This document shows positions 46,534 through 56,549 of a DNA stretch of 64,000 nucleotides, one piece after another. This DNA is from Stappia sp. BW2. Lineage in GTDB: Bacteria; Pseudomonadota; Alphaproteobacteria; Rhizobiales; Stappiaceae. The number at the start of each line of letters is the position of its first letter. The first letter of the stretch is position 1. A program made the translations under genes and the position numbers. The notes below the pieces were generated by a model, which made no database searches, was not told the origin of the DNA, and worked only from the letters and a program-made list of their open reading frames with translations. The stretch covers positions 1 to 64,000 of the forward strand of contig NZ_VIRG01000070.1 in NCBI RefSeq assembly GCF_008107695.1, read 5' to 3'.

Positions 46534-46932
46534 TTGAAATACCTCACGGCATATATTGCAACAGTTCTCGTCTTTCTTGCCGTGGACTTCGTCTGGCTCA
46601 CCCAGGTGTCGACCCGGTTTTATGTCGACCGCATCGGTCATCTGATGATGGAGCGGCCCAATATTGTCGCGGCCGGTGTATTCTATCTGTTTTACGTCGT
46701 CGGGATCGTGATCTTCGCGGTTGCGCCCGCGCTCAAGGCCGAGAGTCTCGCCATGGCTGCCATCCTGGGAGGGCTGTTCGGTCTCTTCACCTATGGCACG
46801 TATGACGTCACCAACTATGCGACCCTCCGGGATTGGCCGATATCCGTTGTAATCGTCGATGTTGCGTGGGGAACGGTGCTCTCCGCGGTTTCTGCGACAG
46901 CTGGCTACACCATCACACGGTTGATGTCCTGA
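46534..46932 (+). CDS. DUF2177 membrane protein
   Basis: The 132-residue protein is largely hydrophobic with four predicted membrane helices, and matches DUF2177 (DFVWLTQVS, GTYDVTNYATLRDW). The start is TTG at 46534, with AGGGGG as ribosome binding site. Function is unknown in this family. A perfect direct repeat lies directly upstream. Confidence 0.85.
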   Translation: MKYLTAYIATVLVFLAVDFVWLTQVSTRFYVDRIGHLMMERPNIVAAGVFYLFYVVGIVIFAVAPALKAESLAMAAILGGLFGLFTYGTYDVTNYATLRDWPISVVIVDVAWGTVLSAVSATAGYTITRLMS

Positions 46933-47112
46933 ACCGCCACCTGTGGACCTCGGCAGACGGCGGCATTGTAAGAAATATCATGTCTAAGTATTTCTCCCGA
47001 GGGCCGGCCGTTACTGAATTTTTACGTGCAGACCGCTAGTATTCCTGCTTGCGAGAACGGCGCTGATGGAAAGCGGCGGTAAGCGGGATGAAAATACTTT
47101 CGGGGTTTCAAC

Positions 47113-48432
47113 GTGACGCTTTCAATCAAGGGCCGGTTTGTCGCCATGGTTCTGACGGCCGCCGCCATCATGATGGCCGGTACCGCATTTGCCTTCTATA
47201 CGTTCCGCCAGGCCTTCATGGAAAAGATCGGCACACCAGCGGGTGCGCAGGATTTTCTGACTGGAAATGTCGCTGACAAGATCGACGGCCTTATTCTGGA
47301 TCAGATGATCACCATCGGTCTCGTTGTCATGCCCGTCGGGCTTGCCTTTCTGGCGTTTGCGGTCATTCTTGCCGTCGGTCTCGCGCGGCCCATGAACCGG
47401 CTGCAGGCGGGCCTCGACATGTTGTCGAAAGGCAATCTCGATATCCAGATCGACGGCGCCCAGCGGACCGACGAGATCGGTGCCATCGCCCGTTCCGTGA
47501 CGGCTTTCCGTACCAATCTCGCAGAACGTGCGAAAGAGCAGGCAAGTCAGGAGCTGGCGCATCAGGAAGAGCTCAGTGAAGAACGCAAGGCTTTGATGCA
47601 GGACGTTGCGGACGACTTTGAAAAGTCCGTTATCGGGGTGGTCTCTGCCTTGTCCACTGCCGCCAACAGCGTCGCGGGCAACTCTGCCGATCTCAACAGG
47701 GCCGTGAATTCTTCCATGCAGGCTGTCCAGCAAGTTCATCAGGCAACGTCGGAAGCCAGCAGTTCCGTTGCTGTCGTGACCAATTCGGCGGACCGGTTGT
47801 CCGGTTCGTTGAGCCGTGTGCGCGAAGACGTCGACCAGGCAACGGACATTGCCAGCACCGCGGTCGCGGAGGCCCGGAAAACCGACGAGGTTGTCGGCAG
47901 GCTTGCCGAGACGGGCCGCGCCATCGGTGAAATCGTGGAATTGATCAGCCAGATCGCGAGCCAGACGAACCTGCTTGCGCTCAATGCGACCATCGAGGCG
48001 GCCCGTGCCGGCGAAGCAGGACGCGGATTTGCCGTTGTCGCCAATGAGGTCAAGGCCCTGGCGGAGCAGACGACGCGGGCCACCGAGGATATCTCGGCAC
48101 AGGTGACGGCCGTGCAGGAAGTTGCCGAACTCTCCGAAACAGCCATTCGCTCGATCGCGGAAACAATCGGCCGTGTCAGCGAGATCTCCGGAAAAATCCG
48201 CGAGGCGGTCGAAGAACAGACAACGGCTACGCAGGAAATCAGCAGCAATGCCATGACGGCGCGTGCGAGCTCCGATCAGGTGGCCGGAAACGTCGATACC
48301 TTGAGCGAAGTGATGGAGACCAGCCGGACGGCAACCGAGGAAATGACCGGTGCTGCCGATGAACTGGGGCAATTGTCGAACAGCCTTCAGGAGCAGGTGA
48401 GGCAATTCCTTCAAAGCGTGCGGGCGGCCTGA
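47113..48432 (+). CDS. Methyl-accepting chemotaxis protein
   Basis: The 439-residue chemoreceptor has an N-terminal membrane helix (about residues 8-28), a very short periplasmic loop, a second helix (about 60-83), a HAMP domain (85-135) and a long signalling coiled coil with the conserved hairpin tip ([20 protein letters not shown]). The start is GTG. The tiny periplasmic part means it may sense internal or membrane-related cues rather than an external ligand. It is followed by a PAS-GGDEF-EAL gene. Confidence 0.93.
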   Translation: MTLSIKGRFVAMVLTAAAIMMAGTAFAFYTFRQAFMEKIGTPAGAQDFLTGNVADKIDGLILDQMITIGLVVMPVGLAFLAFAVILAVGLARPMNRLQAGLDMLSKGNLDIQIDGAQRTDEIGAIARSVTAFRTNLAERAKEQASQELAHQEELSEERKALMQDVADDFEKSVIGVVSALSTAANSVAGNSADLNRAVNSSMQAVQQVHQATSEASSSVAVVTNSADRLSGSLSRVREDVDQATDIASTAVAEARKTDEVVGRLAETGRAIGEIVELISQIASQTNLLALNATIEAARAGEAGRGFAVVANEVKALAEQTTRATEDISAQVTAVQEVAELSETAIRSIAETIGRVSEISGKIREAVEEQTTATQEISSNAMTARASSDQVAGNVDTLSEVMETSRTATEEMTGAADELGQLSNSLQEQVRQFLQSVRAA

Positions 48433-48433
48433 T

Positions 48434-48472
48434 CGGTAAAATTACCGCGTTGAGACTATAGGTATAATTACC
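48434..48472. promoter_or_regulatory. Two GGTA-N4-TACC-type dyads upstream of the PAS-GGDEF-EAL gene
   Basis: CGGTAA-AA-TTACCG at 48434-48447 is a perfect six-base-pair dyad; GGTATAATTACC at 48461-48472 is a near copy, with centres 26 bases apart. They are 94-132 bases upstream of the start at 48566 and directly after the chemoreceptor stop. Paired similar dyads suggest a dimeric regulator; its identity is unknown. Confidence 0.4.
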
Positions 48473-48565
48473 AGTATATTGCAAAATTCTGTTGCAGTGT
48501 AGGGATTTATTCAGCTCTACTCTCGTAGAGTAAGTTTGATCAAATCTCTGGACTGAAGACGAAGT

Positions 48566-50428
48566 ATGTCAGAAATCTTAGGGGGGGTGACGGGTCAACA
48601 ACTACTGTTCGTTCTGGGAATTGCTTCGGCTCTTGTCGCCGTTGGCTATTTTTTCGGACGGCGGCGGGGGCTGGCTGCTGTACCTGCCCGCGTTTCCGGA
48701 TTCGGGAACGATACCGCAATCCTTCAGCTTGTCGTGCAACACGCCCATGAGGGCCTGGTCATGCAGGACATCTACGGGCGCATCGAATGGACCAATCCTG
48801 CCTATTCCCGCATTACCGGGTTCAGTGCAGAGGAAATTCGCGGTCGCCGCCCCCAGGAATTCATCCTGCCGCCTGCCAATCAAATTTCGGCGGAAGAGAT
48901 TGAAACCTTCCGTTTCGATCTGACGAAGTTCCGGTCCGGAACCGAAGAACTGATCCTCAACCGCCGTAAAGACGGAAAGTTTTTCTGGAACCAGCTCACC
49001 TTCGCAGTCGTCGAGGGAAAAACGCTGGAAGACACCAAGATCATTCTTATCTGCCGCGATGTGACCAACCAGGTCGAACATGTGAAGGATCTGGAGCACG
49101 CACGTATCCGCTTGAAACATCAGGCAGAACATGACGATCTGACGGGCGTTGCCAACCGGGGCAAGTTGAACTCCTATCTGTTGGAGCGCATAGCGGAGGG
49201 CGTGGGCGGCAACGCGCGGATCGGCATCATTCATTTCGATCTGGACCACTTCAAGGACATCAACGACAGCCACGGCCATGGTGCCGGCGACACTGTGCTG
49301 CGCCATGTGGCCACGGTGATGAGCCGTGTTCTGGGCAACAAGGGTCTGGTCGCACGTATTGGTGGCGACGAGTTTGTTGCCGTGGTTTCCGACCCTCAGG
49401 GGCGGGAGGAAATGGAAGATCTGGGCAACCGGATTATCGAGGGTCTGACCAAGCCCGTGCGGGTGGATCGTCACCAGGTGCGGGTTACCGGCAGCGTCGG
49501 GCTCGTGCTTGCCGATGCGGCGACTGCGAGCGCATCCGAACTGATGAATCACGCGGATATTGCGCTTTATGCCGCCAAGCGGTCGGGCCGCAGCCAGATT
49601 TGCTGGTATACGGATGCGCTTGGTGCGGCCCATCGCCATCGTCGCATGATCCTGGCCCAGCTCGATGAGGATCTTGAAAACAGCGGCCTGTCCCTGATGC
49701 TGATACCGCAATACGACATGGAGAGCCGGCGGATCACCGGGTATGAGGCAGCTGCCTGTTGGCTCCATCCTTCGGAAGGGCTTGTCGATCCGGTGAGCCT
49801 GCTGTCGGCGCAGGACGATACGAAACGGATCGCGCAGATTGAACTTTTTGCGTTGCGCGAAGGCCTTAACAAGGTCAGGCGACTTCGGGACGTGTCAAAG
49901 GTAGCGTTCTTCATGTCGGTGAACCTGAGCGGGGCCAGCCTGAAGGATGCCGGTTTTGTGGCGCAGCTCCGGCAGGCTGCCTGGGAAGCGGGCTTCGAAA
50001 CCAGCGATATCGTGGTTGAGCTGGACGAGAAGATCATCCGTTTCGACGAACAGGACGGTCTGTCTGGATCGGTCGATCTTTTAAAGGAGATCGGCTGCAG
50101 GGTTGCGCTCGACAAGTTTGGCGGCGGACACGGCGGTGCCGGTCAGCTCATTTATCTCAACGCGGACCGGCTGAAGCTGTGCCCGATGCTTGTCGCCGGC
50201 CTGGAAGAGTGCAGGGAAAAGCAGCAACTGATCCAGTCGATCATAAGGCTTGCCGGCAATATGGGGCTCACGATTTCGGCGGCAGGCGTCGACACGGCAA
50301 CGCAAGCTGATCTGCTCAGACAATTCGGTTGTACCATGGTCCAGGGCAAGATCATTGCCGAGCCGCTCTCTGTGACTGAGGCGGAAATTCACATGCGCGA
50401 ATTCGAGTTTCAGGAACATCGGGCGTAA
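48566..50428 (+). CDS. PAS-GGDEF-EAL signalling protein, degenerate EAL
   Basis: The 620-residue protein has one N-terminal membrane helix (about 10-30), a PAS sensor domain (50-175), a GGDEF domain with intact GGDEF at 266-270 (diguanylate cyclase site) and an EAL-like domain (385-615). The EAL domain has lost key residues: EAL is EAA (394-396), and the DDFGTG metal motif is DKFGGG (516-521). It is therefore probably a c-di-GMP synthase with a non-catalytic EAL part used for binding or regulation. It lies just after a chemoreceptor gene. Confidence 0.9.
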   Translation: MSEILGGVTGQQLLFVLGIASALVAVGYFFGRRRGLAAVPARVSGFGNDTAILQLVVQHAHEGLVMQDIYGRIEWTNPAYSRITGFSAEEIRGRRPQEFILPPANQISAEEIETFRFDLTKFRSGTEELILNRRKDGKFFWNQLTFAVVEGKTLEDTKIILICRDVTNQVEHVKDLEHARIRLKHQAEHDDLTGVANRGKLNSYLLERIAEGVGGNARIGIIHFDLDHFKDINDSHGHGAGDTVLRHVATVMSRVLGNKGLVARIGGDEFVAVVSDPQGREEMEDLGNRIIEGLTKPVRVDRHQVRVTGSVGLVLADAATASASELMNHADIALYAAKRSGRSQICWYTDALGAAHRHRRMILAQLDEDLENSGLSLMLIPQYDMESRRITGYEAAACWLHPSEGLVDPVSLLSAQDDTKRIAQIELFALREGLNKVRRLRDVSKVAFFMSVNLSGASLKDAGFVAQLRQAAWEAGFETSDIVVELDEKIIRFDEQDGLSGSVDLLKEIGCRVALDKFGGGHGGAGQLIYLNADRLKLCPMLVAGLEECREKQQLIQSIIRLAGNMGLTISAAGVDTATQADLLRQFGCTMVQGKIIAEPLSVTEAEIHMREFEFQEHRA

Positions 50429-50821
50429 CTTGCAAGGTGCGAGGATGCTTTGCCACTCTGTGGCCAATGGGCAACAGATGGGCGCTTCGTGCTGCAATTC
50501 GACGCATTTCTGCTTTTCAAGTACGACGAAAGCAGGTACCAAAACAACCAGTCAACTCATGGTGGTTGACATTGTTTCCCTAGCAGCCGCCCGGCTGCGC
50601 AACCAGGAGGGCACCAAATGAAAGATCGCTGCATGATCCACCCATATGCCGCTCTCCAGCGTTGCCAAGGTCCAGCTGTCCTCTTCCGCTAGGAAGCCAC
50701 AGCCCTTCCTGAATTTCCTGACTTTTGCGGTGACCGGCTGAAGCCGTGCCCTTTGAGCTGCATGCGTTGCCGCGCATGTCTGCCGTCACCACGTTAATGA
50801 TCCCATTTCGGAGATGATCCG
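50429..50821. other. Intergenic region, nothing supported
   Basis: Nearly 400 bases. An 82-codon minus-strand frame at 50580-50828 has no ribosome binding site or motif and looks like chance. No RNA structure or clear promoter was recognised. Confidence 0.4.
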
Positions 50822-51253
50822 ATGTCATTTCATTTCACGCCGGACCTGTCCCCAGAGGCGGGGCGTCCGGACATAGAGGTGTCCTTACCGGAAAAACCAC
50901 GGCAGGCCTTGTTCAGCCGCGCGATGCGCGCCGCACTGGCTGCCGGCGTCTTTCTGAGTGCCACTTTCGCGGTTGCCGTTGTGTTCTTCATTCCGGTGAT
51001 CGTCTTCAATGTGAGCCGGGTCGAGGCTCTGGAAATCGCCGGGCGCCATATACCGGTGACACAGTTCGCCGACGAGCTCGGTGCGCTTTTCTGGGGCACT
51101 TTCATCGTGGCTCTCGCCTTTACAAGTTTTATCGCCAGTCTGCTGCTGTTTGCGACTGGCCGCATCATTCGCCCGCGTAGCAGGCCTGTGCACACCGACG
51201 ACGATGCCCTGGTGCATCTCAATGTGCTACGGTTGAGCGGGGCCGAGAGGTAA
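50822..51253 (+). CDS. Small membrane protein of unknown function
   Basis: The 143-residue protein has two membrane helices (about residues 38-62 and 93-115). It ends two bases before the downstream ABC exporter start, so it is probably translated with it and may be an accessory subunit. No family recognised. Confidence 0.75.
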   Translation: MSFHFTPDLSPEAGRPDIEVSLPEKPRQALFSRAMRAALAAGVFLSATFAVAVVFFIPVIVFNVSRVEALEIAGRHIPVTQFADELGALFWGTFIVALAFTSFIASLLLFATGRIIRPRSRPVHTDDDALVHLNVLRLSGAER

Positions 51254-51255
51254 TC

Positions 51256-53094
51256 ATGTTCGAGCGTTTCGAAAAACTCGTCGATCCCTTCGAGAAGACT
51301 GTTCTCGAAGTGCCCCCGAAGGGCTTTTGGGCCTTCTGCTGGTACTTCACAAAACCTGTCTGGCCGATCCTGGCCGGTGTCTCGATACTGGGCGCGCTGG
51401 TCGCTATCGTGGAAGTGTATATCTTCACGTTCCTGGGCGATCTGGTCACATGGCTGGAGAAATCCGATCCTGAGACCTTCGTCAGTCAGAACTGGCAGAT
51501 GCTTCTGTTCATGCTGGTAGTTCTTCTGGTGTTGCGCCCGCTGCTGGAAGTTGCCTGGCAGTTGCTGTTTCACCAGGGGCTGATGGGCAACTATCCGATG
51601 TCTATCCGCTGGCGTGTCCATCGCTATCTGCTGCGCCAGAGCGTGTCGTTCTATCAGAACGATTTCGCGGGCCGGATTGCGACCAAACTGATGCAGACCG
51701 CGCTTGGCGTGCGCGAAGTCGTCTCGCGCATGGCCGATATCATGGTCTATGTGGCGGTCTATTTCACCGCTGCCGTCTTCGTGGTGGCGGGCGCCAATAT
51801 CTGGCTGAGCCTGCCGTTCCTGGTCTGGATCGGCGCGTATCTGCTCACGATCCGCTACTTCATTCCCAAGTTGCGGGATGTCTCGAAGCAGCAGGCCGAC
51901 GCGCGGTCGCTGATGACCGGGCACGTGGTTGATGCCTATACCAACATCACCACGGTGAAGCTGTTCTCCCATGCGGATCGTGAAGAAGCCTATGCACGCA
52001 ACTCCATGCTTGGCTTCCTCAAGACGGTTTTCCTGCAGATGCGTCTGGTGACAGGGCTGAATATCGTCCTGGTGTTCATCAACATGCTGCTGCTGACGGC
52101 TGTCGGGGTTCTTGCAATCGTCCTGTGGCAGAGCGGCACCGTGACCATCGGTGAAGTCACCATTGCGGTTGCCTTCGTGCTGCGTCTTCAGGGGATGTCC
52201 CACTGGATCCTGTGGGAACTGGCGGGCCTGTTCGAGAACATCGGCACAGTGCAGGATGGCATCTCGACCATTTCGCGGGAACGCGAAGTGGTGGACGTCA
52301 AGGACGCCAAAACGCTCTCAGTCCGTCAGGGCGAGATCTGTTTCGAACGCATCTGCTTCCACTATGGCAAGGAAGCCGGGGTGATTGAGGATCTCAGCCT
52401 GACGATCCAGCCGGGTGAAAAGATCGGTCTGATTGGCCGTTCAGGCGCGGGCAAGTCGACGCTGGTCAATCTGCTGCTGCGCTTCTACGACCTGGAAGGC
52501 GGTCGGATCCTGATCGACGGGCAGGATATTGCCCATGTCCGGCAGGATGACATTCGGGCGAAGGTCGGTGTGGTGACGCAGGATACGTCTCTGCTTCACC
52601 GGTCGATCTTCGAAAACGTGGCTTATGGCCGACCGGATGCGACGCGGGAAGAAGTGCTGACCGCTCTTGAACAGGCGCATGCGCTGTCCTTCGTTTACGA
52701 CCTGGAGGACATGGAGGGCCGAAAGGGTCTCGATGCCCATGTCGGCGAGCGGGGCGTGAAGTTGTCGGGCGGGCAGCGTCAGCGCGTGGCCATTGCGCGG
52801 ACCCTGCTCAAGGACGCCCCGATCCTGGCGCTGGACGAGGCGACATCCGCTCTCGACAGTGAGGTGGAAGTCGCCATTCAGGAGAGCCTGTTCGACCTGA
52901 TGCAGGGCAAGACGGTGATCGCGATCGCCCACCGCCTGTCCACTATCGCGGCCATGGACAGGCTGATCGTGATGGACAAGGGTCGAATCATCGAGGAGGG
53001 ATCCCATCAGGAGCTTATGGAGCGGGGCGGACTTTACGCACAGCTTTGGGAGCATCAGTCGGGCGGTTTTCTGTCCTCGGTTCAGGCCGCCTAA
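51256..53094 (+). CDS. ABC exporter, fused permease-ATPase (paralogue 2)
   Basis: The 612-residue protein has the same architecture as the exporter at 44544: six helices (about residues 25-330), then Walker A GRSGAGKST near 393, signature LSGGQRQR near 500 and Walker B near 524. The ATPase ends are almost the same (KTVIAIAHRLSTIAAMDRL). A small membrane protein gene precedes it with a two-base gap. A very strong hairpin follows. Substrate unknown. Confidence 0.92.
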   Translation: MFERFEKLVDPFEKTVLEVPPKGFWAFCWYFTKPVWPILAGVSILGALVAIVEVYIFTFLGDLVTWLEKSDPETFVSQNWQMLLFMLVVLLVLRPLLEVAWQLLFHQGLMGNYPMSIRWRVHRYLLRQSVSFYQNDFAGRIATKLMQTALGVREVVSRMADIMVYVAVYFTAAVFVVAGANIWLSLPFLVWIGAYLLTIRYFIPKLRDVSKQQADARSLMTGHVVDAYTNITTVKLFSHADREEAYARNSMLGFLKTVFLQMRLVTGLNIVLVFINMLLLTAVGVLAIVLWQSGTVTIGEVTIAVAFVLRLQGMSHWILWELAGLFENIGTVQDGISTISREREVVDVKDAKTLSVRQGEICFERICFHYGKEAGVIEDLSLTIQPGEKIGLIGRSGAGKSTLVNLLLRFYDLEGGRILIDGQDIAHVRQDDIRAKVGVVTQDTSLLHRSIFENVAYGRPDATREEVLTALEQAHALSFVYDLEDMEGRKGLDAHVGERGVKLSGGQRQRVAIARTLLKDAPILALDEATSALDSEVEVAIQESLFDLMQGKTVIAIAHRLSTIAAMDRLIVMDKGRIIEEGSHQELMERGGLYAQLWEHQSGGFLSSVQAA

Positions 53095-53109
53095 AACCAA
53101 AGACCAATG

Positions 53110-53143
53110 GCAAGAGCGGAATTCAGCCGAATTCCGCTCTTGC
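53110..53143 (+). terminator. Perfect 15-base-pair hairpin after the ABC exporter
   Basis: A perfect inverted repeat with a four-base loop lies 16 bases after the exporter stop. It lacks a T-run but should be a strong transcript end before the bc1 operon. Confidence 0.65.
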
Positions 53144-53319
53144 GCTCGTTCCCTAAAAAAGGGCAGAAAAGCGGCGGGGCAGTGGTTTTGACTGCGACAT
53201 ATGCGTTTTGAGGCGTTTGTTGAACTGGACAAGCGTTTCGAAGGGTGCAAAAAGACAAGCCGCTTGGCCGGTGCGCAATAGCTCGTATCCGGCCCCCGAT
53301 GAGCCCGGCATGGTTCCGT

Positions 53320-53342
53320 TCCCTTCTTGGGCAAAGAAGGGA
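53320..53342 (+). other. Leader hairpin upstream of petA
   Basis: TCCCTTCTT and AAGAAGGGA form a nine-base-pair stem with a five-base loop, about 58 bases upstream of the Rieske gene start. It may be part of a regulated or processed 5' leader, but no known RNA family is recognised. Confidence 0.35.
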
Positions 53343-53400
53343 CCTCGGACGTGATGCGGGCTTTCGGTACAGGTTGAACAGGTTTCGAGAGGACGCGACC

Positions 53401-53961
53401 TTGGCACATACGGATCAGGCGGAACCGACCCGCCGCGATTTCCTCTATATTGCGACCGGCGCCATGGGCGTCGTTGGCGCTGGCGCGCTGGCATGGCCGT
53501 TCATCGACCAGATGAACCCGGATGCCTCCGCATTGGCTCTGGCTTCCATCGAGGTTGATATCACTCCCGTGGAAGAGGGGCAGTCAATCACAGTCAAATG
53601 GCGCGGGAAGCCGGTATTCATCCGCAACCGTACCGAAACGGAAGTGGAAGAAGCCAAGGCTGTTCCGCTGGACGAGTTGAAGGACCCGCTTGCGCGAAAT
53701 TCAAATCTGCCGGCGGATGCTGAAGCAACTGACGCCAACCGCGGCGTCAAGGGCAACGAGAAATGGCTCGTCCAGGTTGGTATCTGTACCCACCTCGGCT
53801 GCGTGCCGATCGGAAGTTCCGGCGACTTTGATGGCTGGTTCTGTCCGTGCCACGGCTCTCACTACGACACCGCCGGCCGTATCCGTAAGGGCCCGGCTCC
53901 CGAGAATTTGCTGATTCCGCCGCTCGAGTTCGTCAGCGACTCGACGATCAAGATCGGCTAA
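53401..53961 (+). CDS. petA: Ubiquinol-cytochrome c reductase iron-sulfur (Rieske) subunit
   Basis: This subunit carries electrons from ubiquinol to cytochrome c1 in the bc1 complex. The 187-residue protein starts at a TTG (53401), with a GAGAGGA ribosome binding site; the next part is a Tat-type signal anchor (TRRDFLY). The 2Fe-2S ligands are in CTHLGC (Cys129, His131) and CPCHGS (Cys148, His151). It heads the petABC operon. Confidence 0.95.
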   Translation: MAHTDQAEPTRRDFLYIATGAMGVVGAGALAWPFIDQMNPDASALALASIEVDITPVEEGQSITVKWRGKPVFIRNRTETEVEEAKAVPLDELKDPLARNSNLPADAEATDANRGVKGNEKWLVQVGICTHLGCVPIGSSGDFDGWFCPCHGSHYDTAGRIRKGPAPENLLIPPLEFVSDSTIKIG

Positions 53962-53986
53962 CGGCATAGATTTTTAGGAGACAGCC

Positions 53987-55252
53987 ATGGCTGGACATTC
54001 AAACTATGTACCGCAGAGCGCCGCGGCAAAGTGGCTGGAAAGCCGCCTGCCGGTTATCTCGCTCGTACGCGGCTCTTTCGTTGATTTCCCGACGCCGAAG
54101 AACCTGAACTACTGGTGGACTTTCGGCGGCATCCTGTTCTTCATGCTGATCGCGCAGATCATCACTGGCGTCGTTCTGGTGATGCACTACACGCCGAGCA
54201 CTGGAGCAGCCTTCAACAGCGTCGAGCACATCATGCGCGATGTGAACTTCGGCTGGATGCTGCGCTACCTGCACGCAAACGGCGCCTCGATGTTCTTCAT
54301 CGCTGTCTACATTCACATTTTCCGCGGTCTCTACTACGGCTCCTACAAGGCGCCGCGTGAGATCTCCTGGATCCTCGGCGTGATCATCTTCCTGATCATG
54401 ATGGGCACTGCCTTCATGGGCTATGTTCTGCCGTGGGGCCAGATGTCCTTCTGGGGCGCAACGGTTATCACCAACCTGTTCTCGGCCATTCCGCTGGTCG
54501 GCGAGGAAATCCGCACCTGGCTGTGGGGTGGCTTCGCGGTCGACAACCCGACCCTGAACCGCTTCTTCTCTCTGCACTATCTGCTGCCGTTCATGATCTT
54601 CGGCGTCGTTATCCTGCACGTGTGGGCGTTCCACACCACGGGCAACAACAACCCGACAGGCGTTCAGCCGAAGACCAAGCAGGACACGGTTCCGTTCCAC
54701 CCGTACTACACGATCAAGGATCTGTTCGCGATCGTCGTGTTCATGATCCTGTTCGCATGGTTCGCCTTCTACGTGCCGAACTATATGGGCCACCCGGACA
54801 ACTACATCGAGGCCAACCCGCTCGTGACACCGTCGCACATCGTTCCTGAATGGTACTTCCTGCCGTTCTACGCGATCCTGCGTGCTGTCCCGGACAAGCT
54901 CGGTGGTGTTGCAGCCATGTTCGGTGCCATTGCAGTCCTGTTCGTCCTGCCCTGGCTGGACACGTCCAAGGTTCGCTCCGGCACCTATCGCCCGCTGTTC
55001 AAGCAGTTCTTCTGGATCTTCGCAGCCAACGCTGTCGCACTTGGCTATCTCGGTGCGATGCCGGCTGAAGGTACCTACGTTCTGCTCGCCCGGGTCTGCA
55101 CGGTCTATTACTTCGCCCACTTCCTGATCATCCTGCCGATGCTCGGGTTCCTGGAAAAACCGCGGCCCCTGCCGGCCTCGATTTCCGAAGCGGTTCTGAA
55201 GGGCGGAGCCGGCAAACCGGCTGGTGCCACTGCAGCACCGGACACGAAGTAA
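53987..55252 (+). CDS. petB: Cytochrome b subunit of the bc1 complex
   Basis: The 421-residue membrane protein holds the two b hemes and the quinone sites. Eight helices are expected; the [16 protein letters not shown] region and HYLLPF/HVWAFH motifs carry heme-ligand histidines, and [13 protein letters not shown] is the quinol-oxidation-site signature. It is 26 bases after petA and 30 bases before petC. Confidence 0.97.
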   Translation: MAGHSNYVPQSAAAKWLESRLPVISLVRGSFVDFPTPKNLNYWWTFGGILFFMLIAQIITGVVLVMHYTPSTGAAFNSVEHIMRDVNFGWMLRYLHANGASMFFIAVYIHIFRGLYYGSYKAPREISWILGVIIFLIMMGTAFMGYVLPWGQMSFWGATVITNLFSAIPLVGEEIRTWLWGGFAVDNPTLNRFFSLHYLLPFMIFGVVILHVWAFHTTGNNNPTGVQPKTKQDTVPFHPYYTIKDLFAIVVFMILFAWFAFYVPNYMGHPDNYIEANPLVTPSHIVPEWYFLPFYAILRAVPDKLGGVAAMFGAIAVLFVLPWLDTSKVRSGTYRPLFKQFFWIFAANAVALGYLGAMPAEGTYVLLARVCTVYYFAHFLIILPMLGFLEKPRPLPASISEAVLKGGAGKPAGATAAPDTK

Positions 55253-55282
55253 CGCGGCCCGGATCAGGAGTTAATTGAGACA

Positions 55283-56128
55283 ATGAGCACCATGATCAAA
55301 ATGGTTCGTTCCTTCGCTGCGGTGGCGGCTGTCGCCATCGCGACCCCGGTCTTCGCAGCAGGCGACGCACCGCACATCGAGCGGCAGCAGTGGTCCTTCT
55401 CGGGTCCCTTCGGTTTCTATGACCGTGGCCAGCTGCAGCGCGGTTTCAAGATCTACCGGGAAGTCTGTTCTTCCTGTCATAGTCTGAAACAGGTTGCTTT
55501 CCGCAACCTCGCCTCCGATGGCGGGCCGGGCTTCACCGAAGAACAGGCGAAGCAGATTGCGTCCGAGTACACTGTCATTGACGGTCCGAACGATGACGGC
55601 GACATGTATGAGCGTCCGGGTATCCTGGCGGACAAGTTCCCGTCTCCGTTCCCGAACGAGGAAGCAGCACGCGCTTCGAACGGTGGTGCATATCCGCCGG
55701 ACTTCTCGCTGCTGGCAAAGGCCCGTGCGGCACACCGCGGTTTCCCGTGGTTCGTGTTCGATGCCTTCACCCAGTATCAGGAGCAGGGCCCGGACTACAT
55801 CTACGCGCTGTTGACCGGGTATGAGGAAGAAGAAGTGCCGGATGGCGTGACCATTCCGGAGGGCAAGTACTTCAACCATTCCTTCCTGGCTGGTCCGGCG
55901 ATCGGCATGGCGCCGCCGCTGTCGGAAGAACTGGTCGAATACACCGACGGTACGCCGATGACGGTCGAGCAGTACGCGCATGACGTTGCTGCTTTCATGA
56001 TGTGGGCTGCCGAGCCGCATCTGGAAGAGCGCAAGAAGATTGGCTTCCGCGTCATGATCTTCCTGATCGTGTTCGCTGGTATGCTCTACTTCACCAAGAA
56101 AAAACTTTGGCGCAACGTCGAGCATTGA
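55283..56128 (+). CDS. petC: Cytochrome c1 subunit of the bc1 complex
   Basis: The 281-residue protein has a signal peptide (about 1-25), the heme-binding CSSCH at residues 62-66, an axial methionine in the AIGMAPPL block and a C-terminal membrane anchor (about 255-273). It passes electrons to a soluble cytochrome c. A strong terminator follows at 56154. Confidence 0.96.
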   Translation: MSTMIKMVRSFAAVAAVAIATPVFAAGDAPHIERQQWSFSGPFGFYDRGQLQRGFKIYREVCSSCHSLKQVAFRNLASDGGPGFTEEQAKQIASEYTVIDGPNDDGDMYERPGILADKFPSPFPNEEAARASNGGAYPPDFSLLAKARAAHRGFPWFVFDAFTQYQEQGPDYIYALLTGYEEEEVPDGVTIPEGKYFNHSFLAGPAIGMAPPLSEELVEYTDGTPMTVEQYAHDVAAFMMWAAEPHLEERKKIGFRVMIFLIVFAGMLYFTKKKLWRNVEH

Positions 56129-56153
56129 TTGATTGCCGCCCAAGTGCATGATG

Positions 56154-56183
56154 AAAGCCGCCGGTTCTTCCGGCGGCTTTTTC
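56154..56183 (+). terminator. Rho-independent terminator after petC
   Basis: AAAGCCGCCGG and CCGGCGGCTTT pair perfectly with a short loop, followed by more T residues, 25 bases after the petC stop. Confidence 0.85.
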
Positions 56184-56199
56184 TTTGAGGGGTAAGGCG

Positions 56200-56487
56200 A
56201 TGCGCCGTGCATTGATGTTTCTGGCAAGTCGTTCGCGTCCAGTCCCCGCAGTTTCACAATCAGCCATACCCCACATGGTCGAGGTGCTGGACATGCCGTT
56301 TGCAGATACCAGCGGCGCGGTCGGTCTGGTCGCCAGTTCGGGGGCATCGCCTCTCGGCAGCGGGCTACGGACCGTCTCGAGGTCGGGCAGGTTGCTGGTA
56401 GGGTCCGGCGTTGCTGGCGGCGGTGGCGAGAACGGGGCCGAAAGCGCCAGGGCCGGGCTTGACGCCATTACGGAACAGTTGAAATAA
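56200..56487 (+). CDS. Possible small hypothetical gene
   Basis: A 95-codon frame begins at ATG 56200 with GGGGTAAGG-like purines upstream. The peptide is glycine-, serine- and alanine-rich, with no motif. An overlapping minus-strand frame has a similar weak claim, so either or neither may be real. Confidence 0.25.
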   Translation: MRRALMFLASRSRPVPAVSQSAIPHMVEVLDMPFADTSGAVGLVASSGASPLGSGLRTVSRSGRLLVGSGVAGGGGENGAESARAGLDAITEQLK

Positions 56488-56549
56488 AACATCGCTGATG
56501 CGGGTGCATATCCCGCTGACCACCTTTTTTACCTCTGTTTGGAGCGGTT

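Noticed and set aside
56091..56492. 133-codon minus-strand frame in the gap after petC
   Set aside because: It runs through the petC terminator and the end of petC; the base composition gives it no more support than chance.
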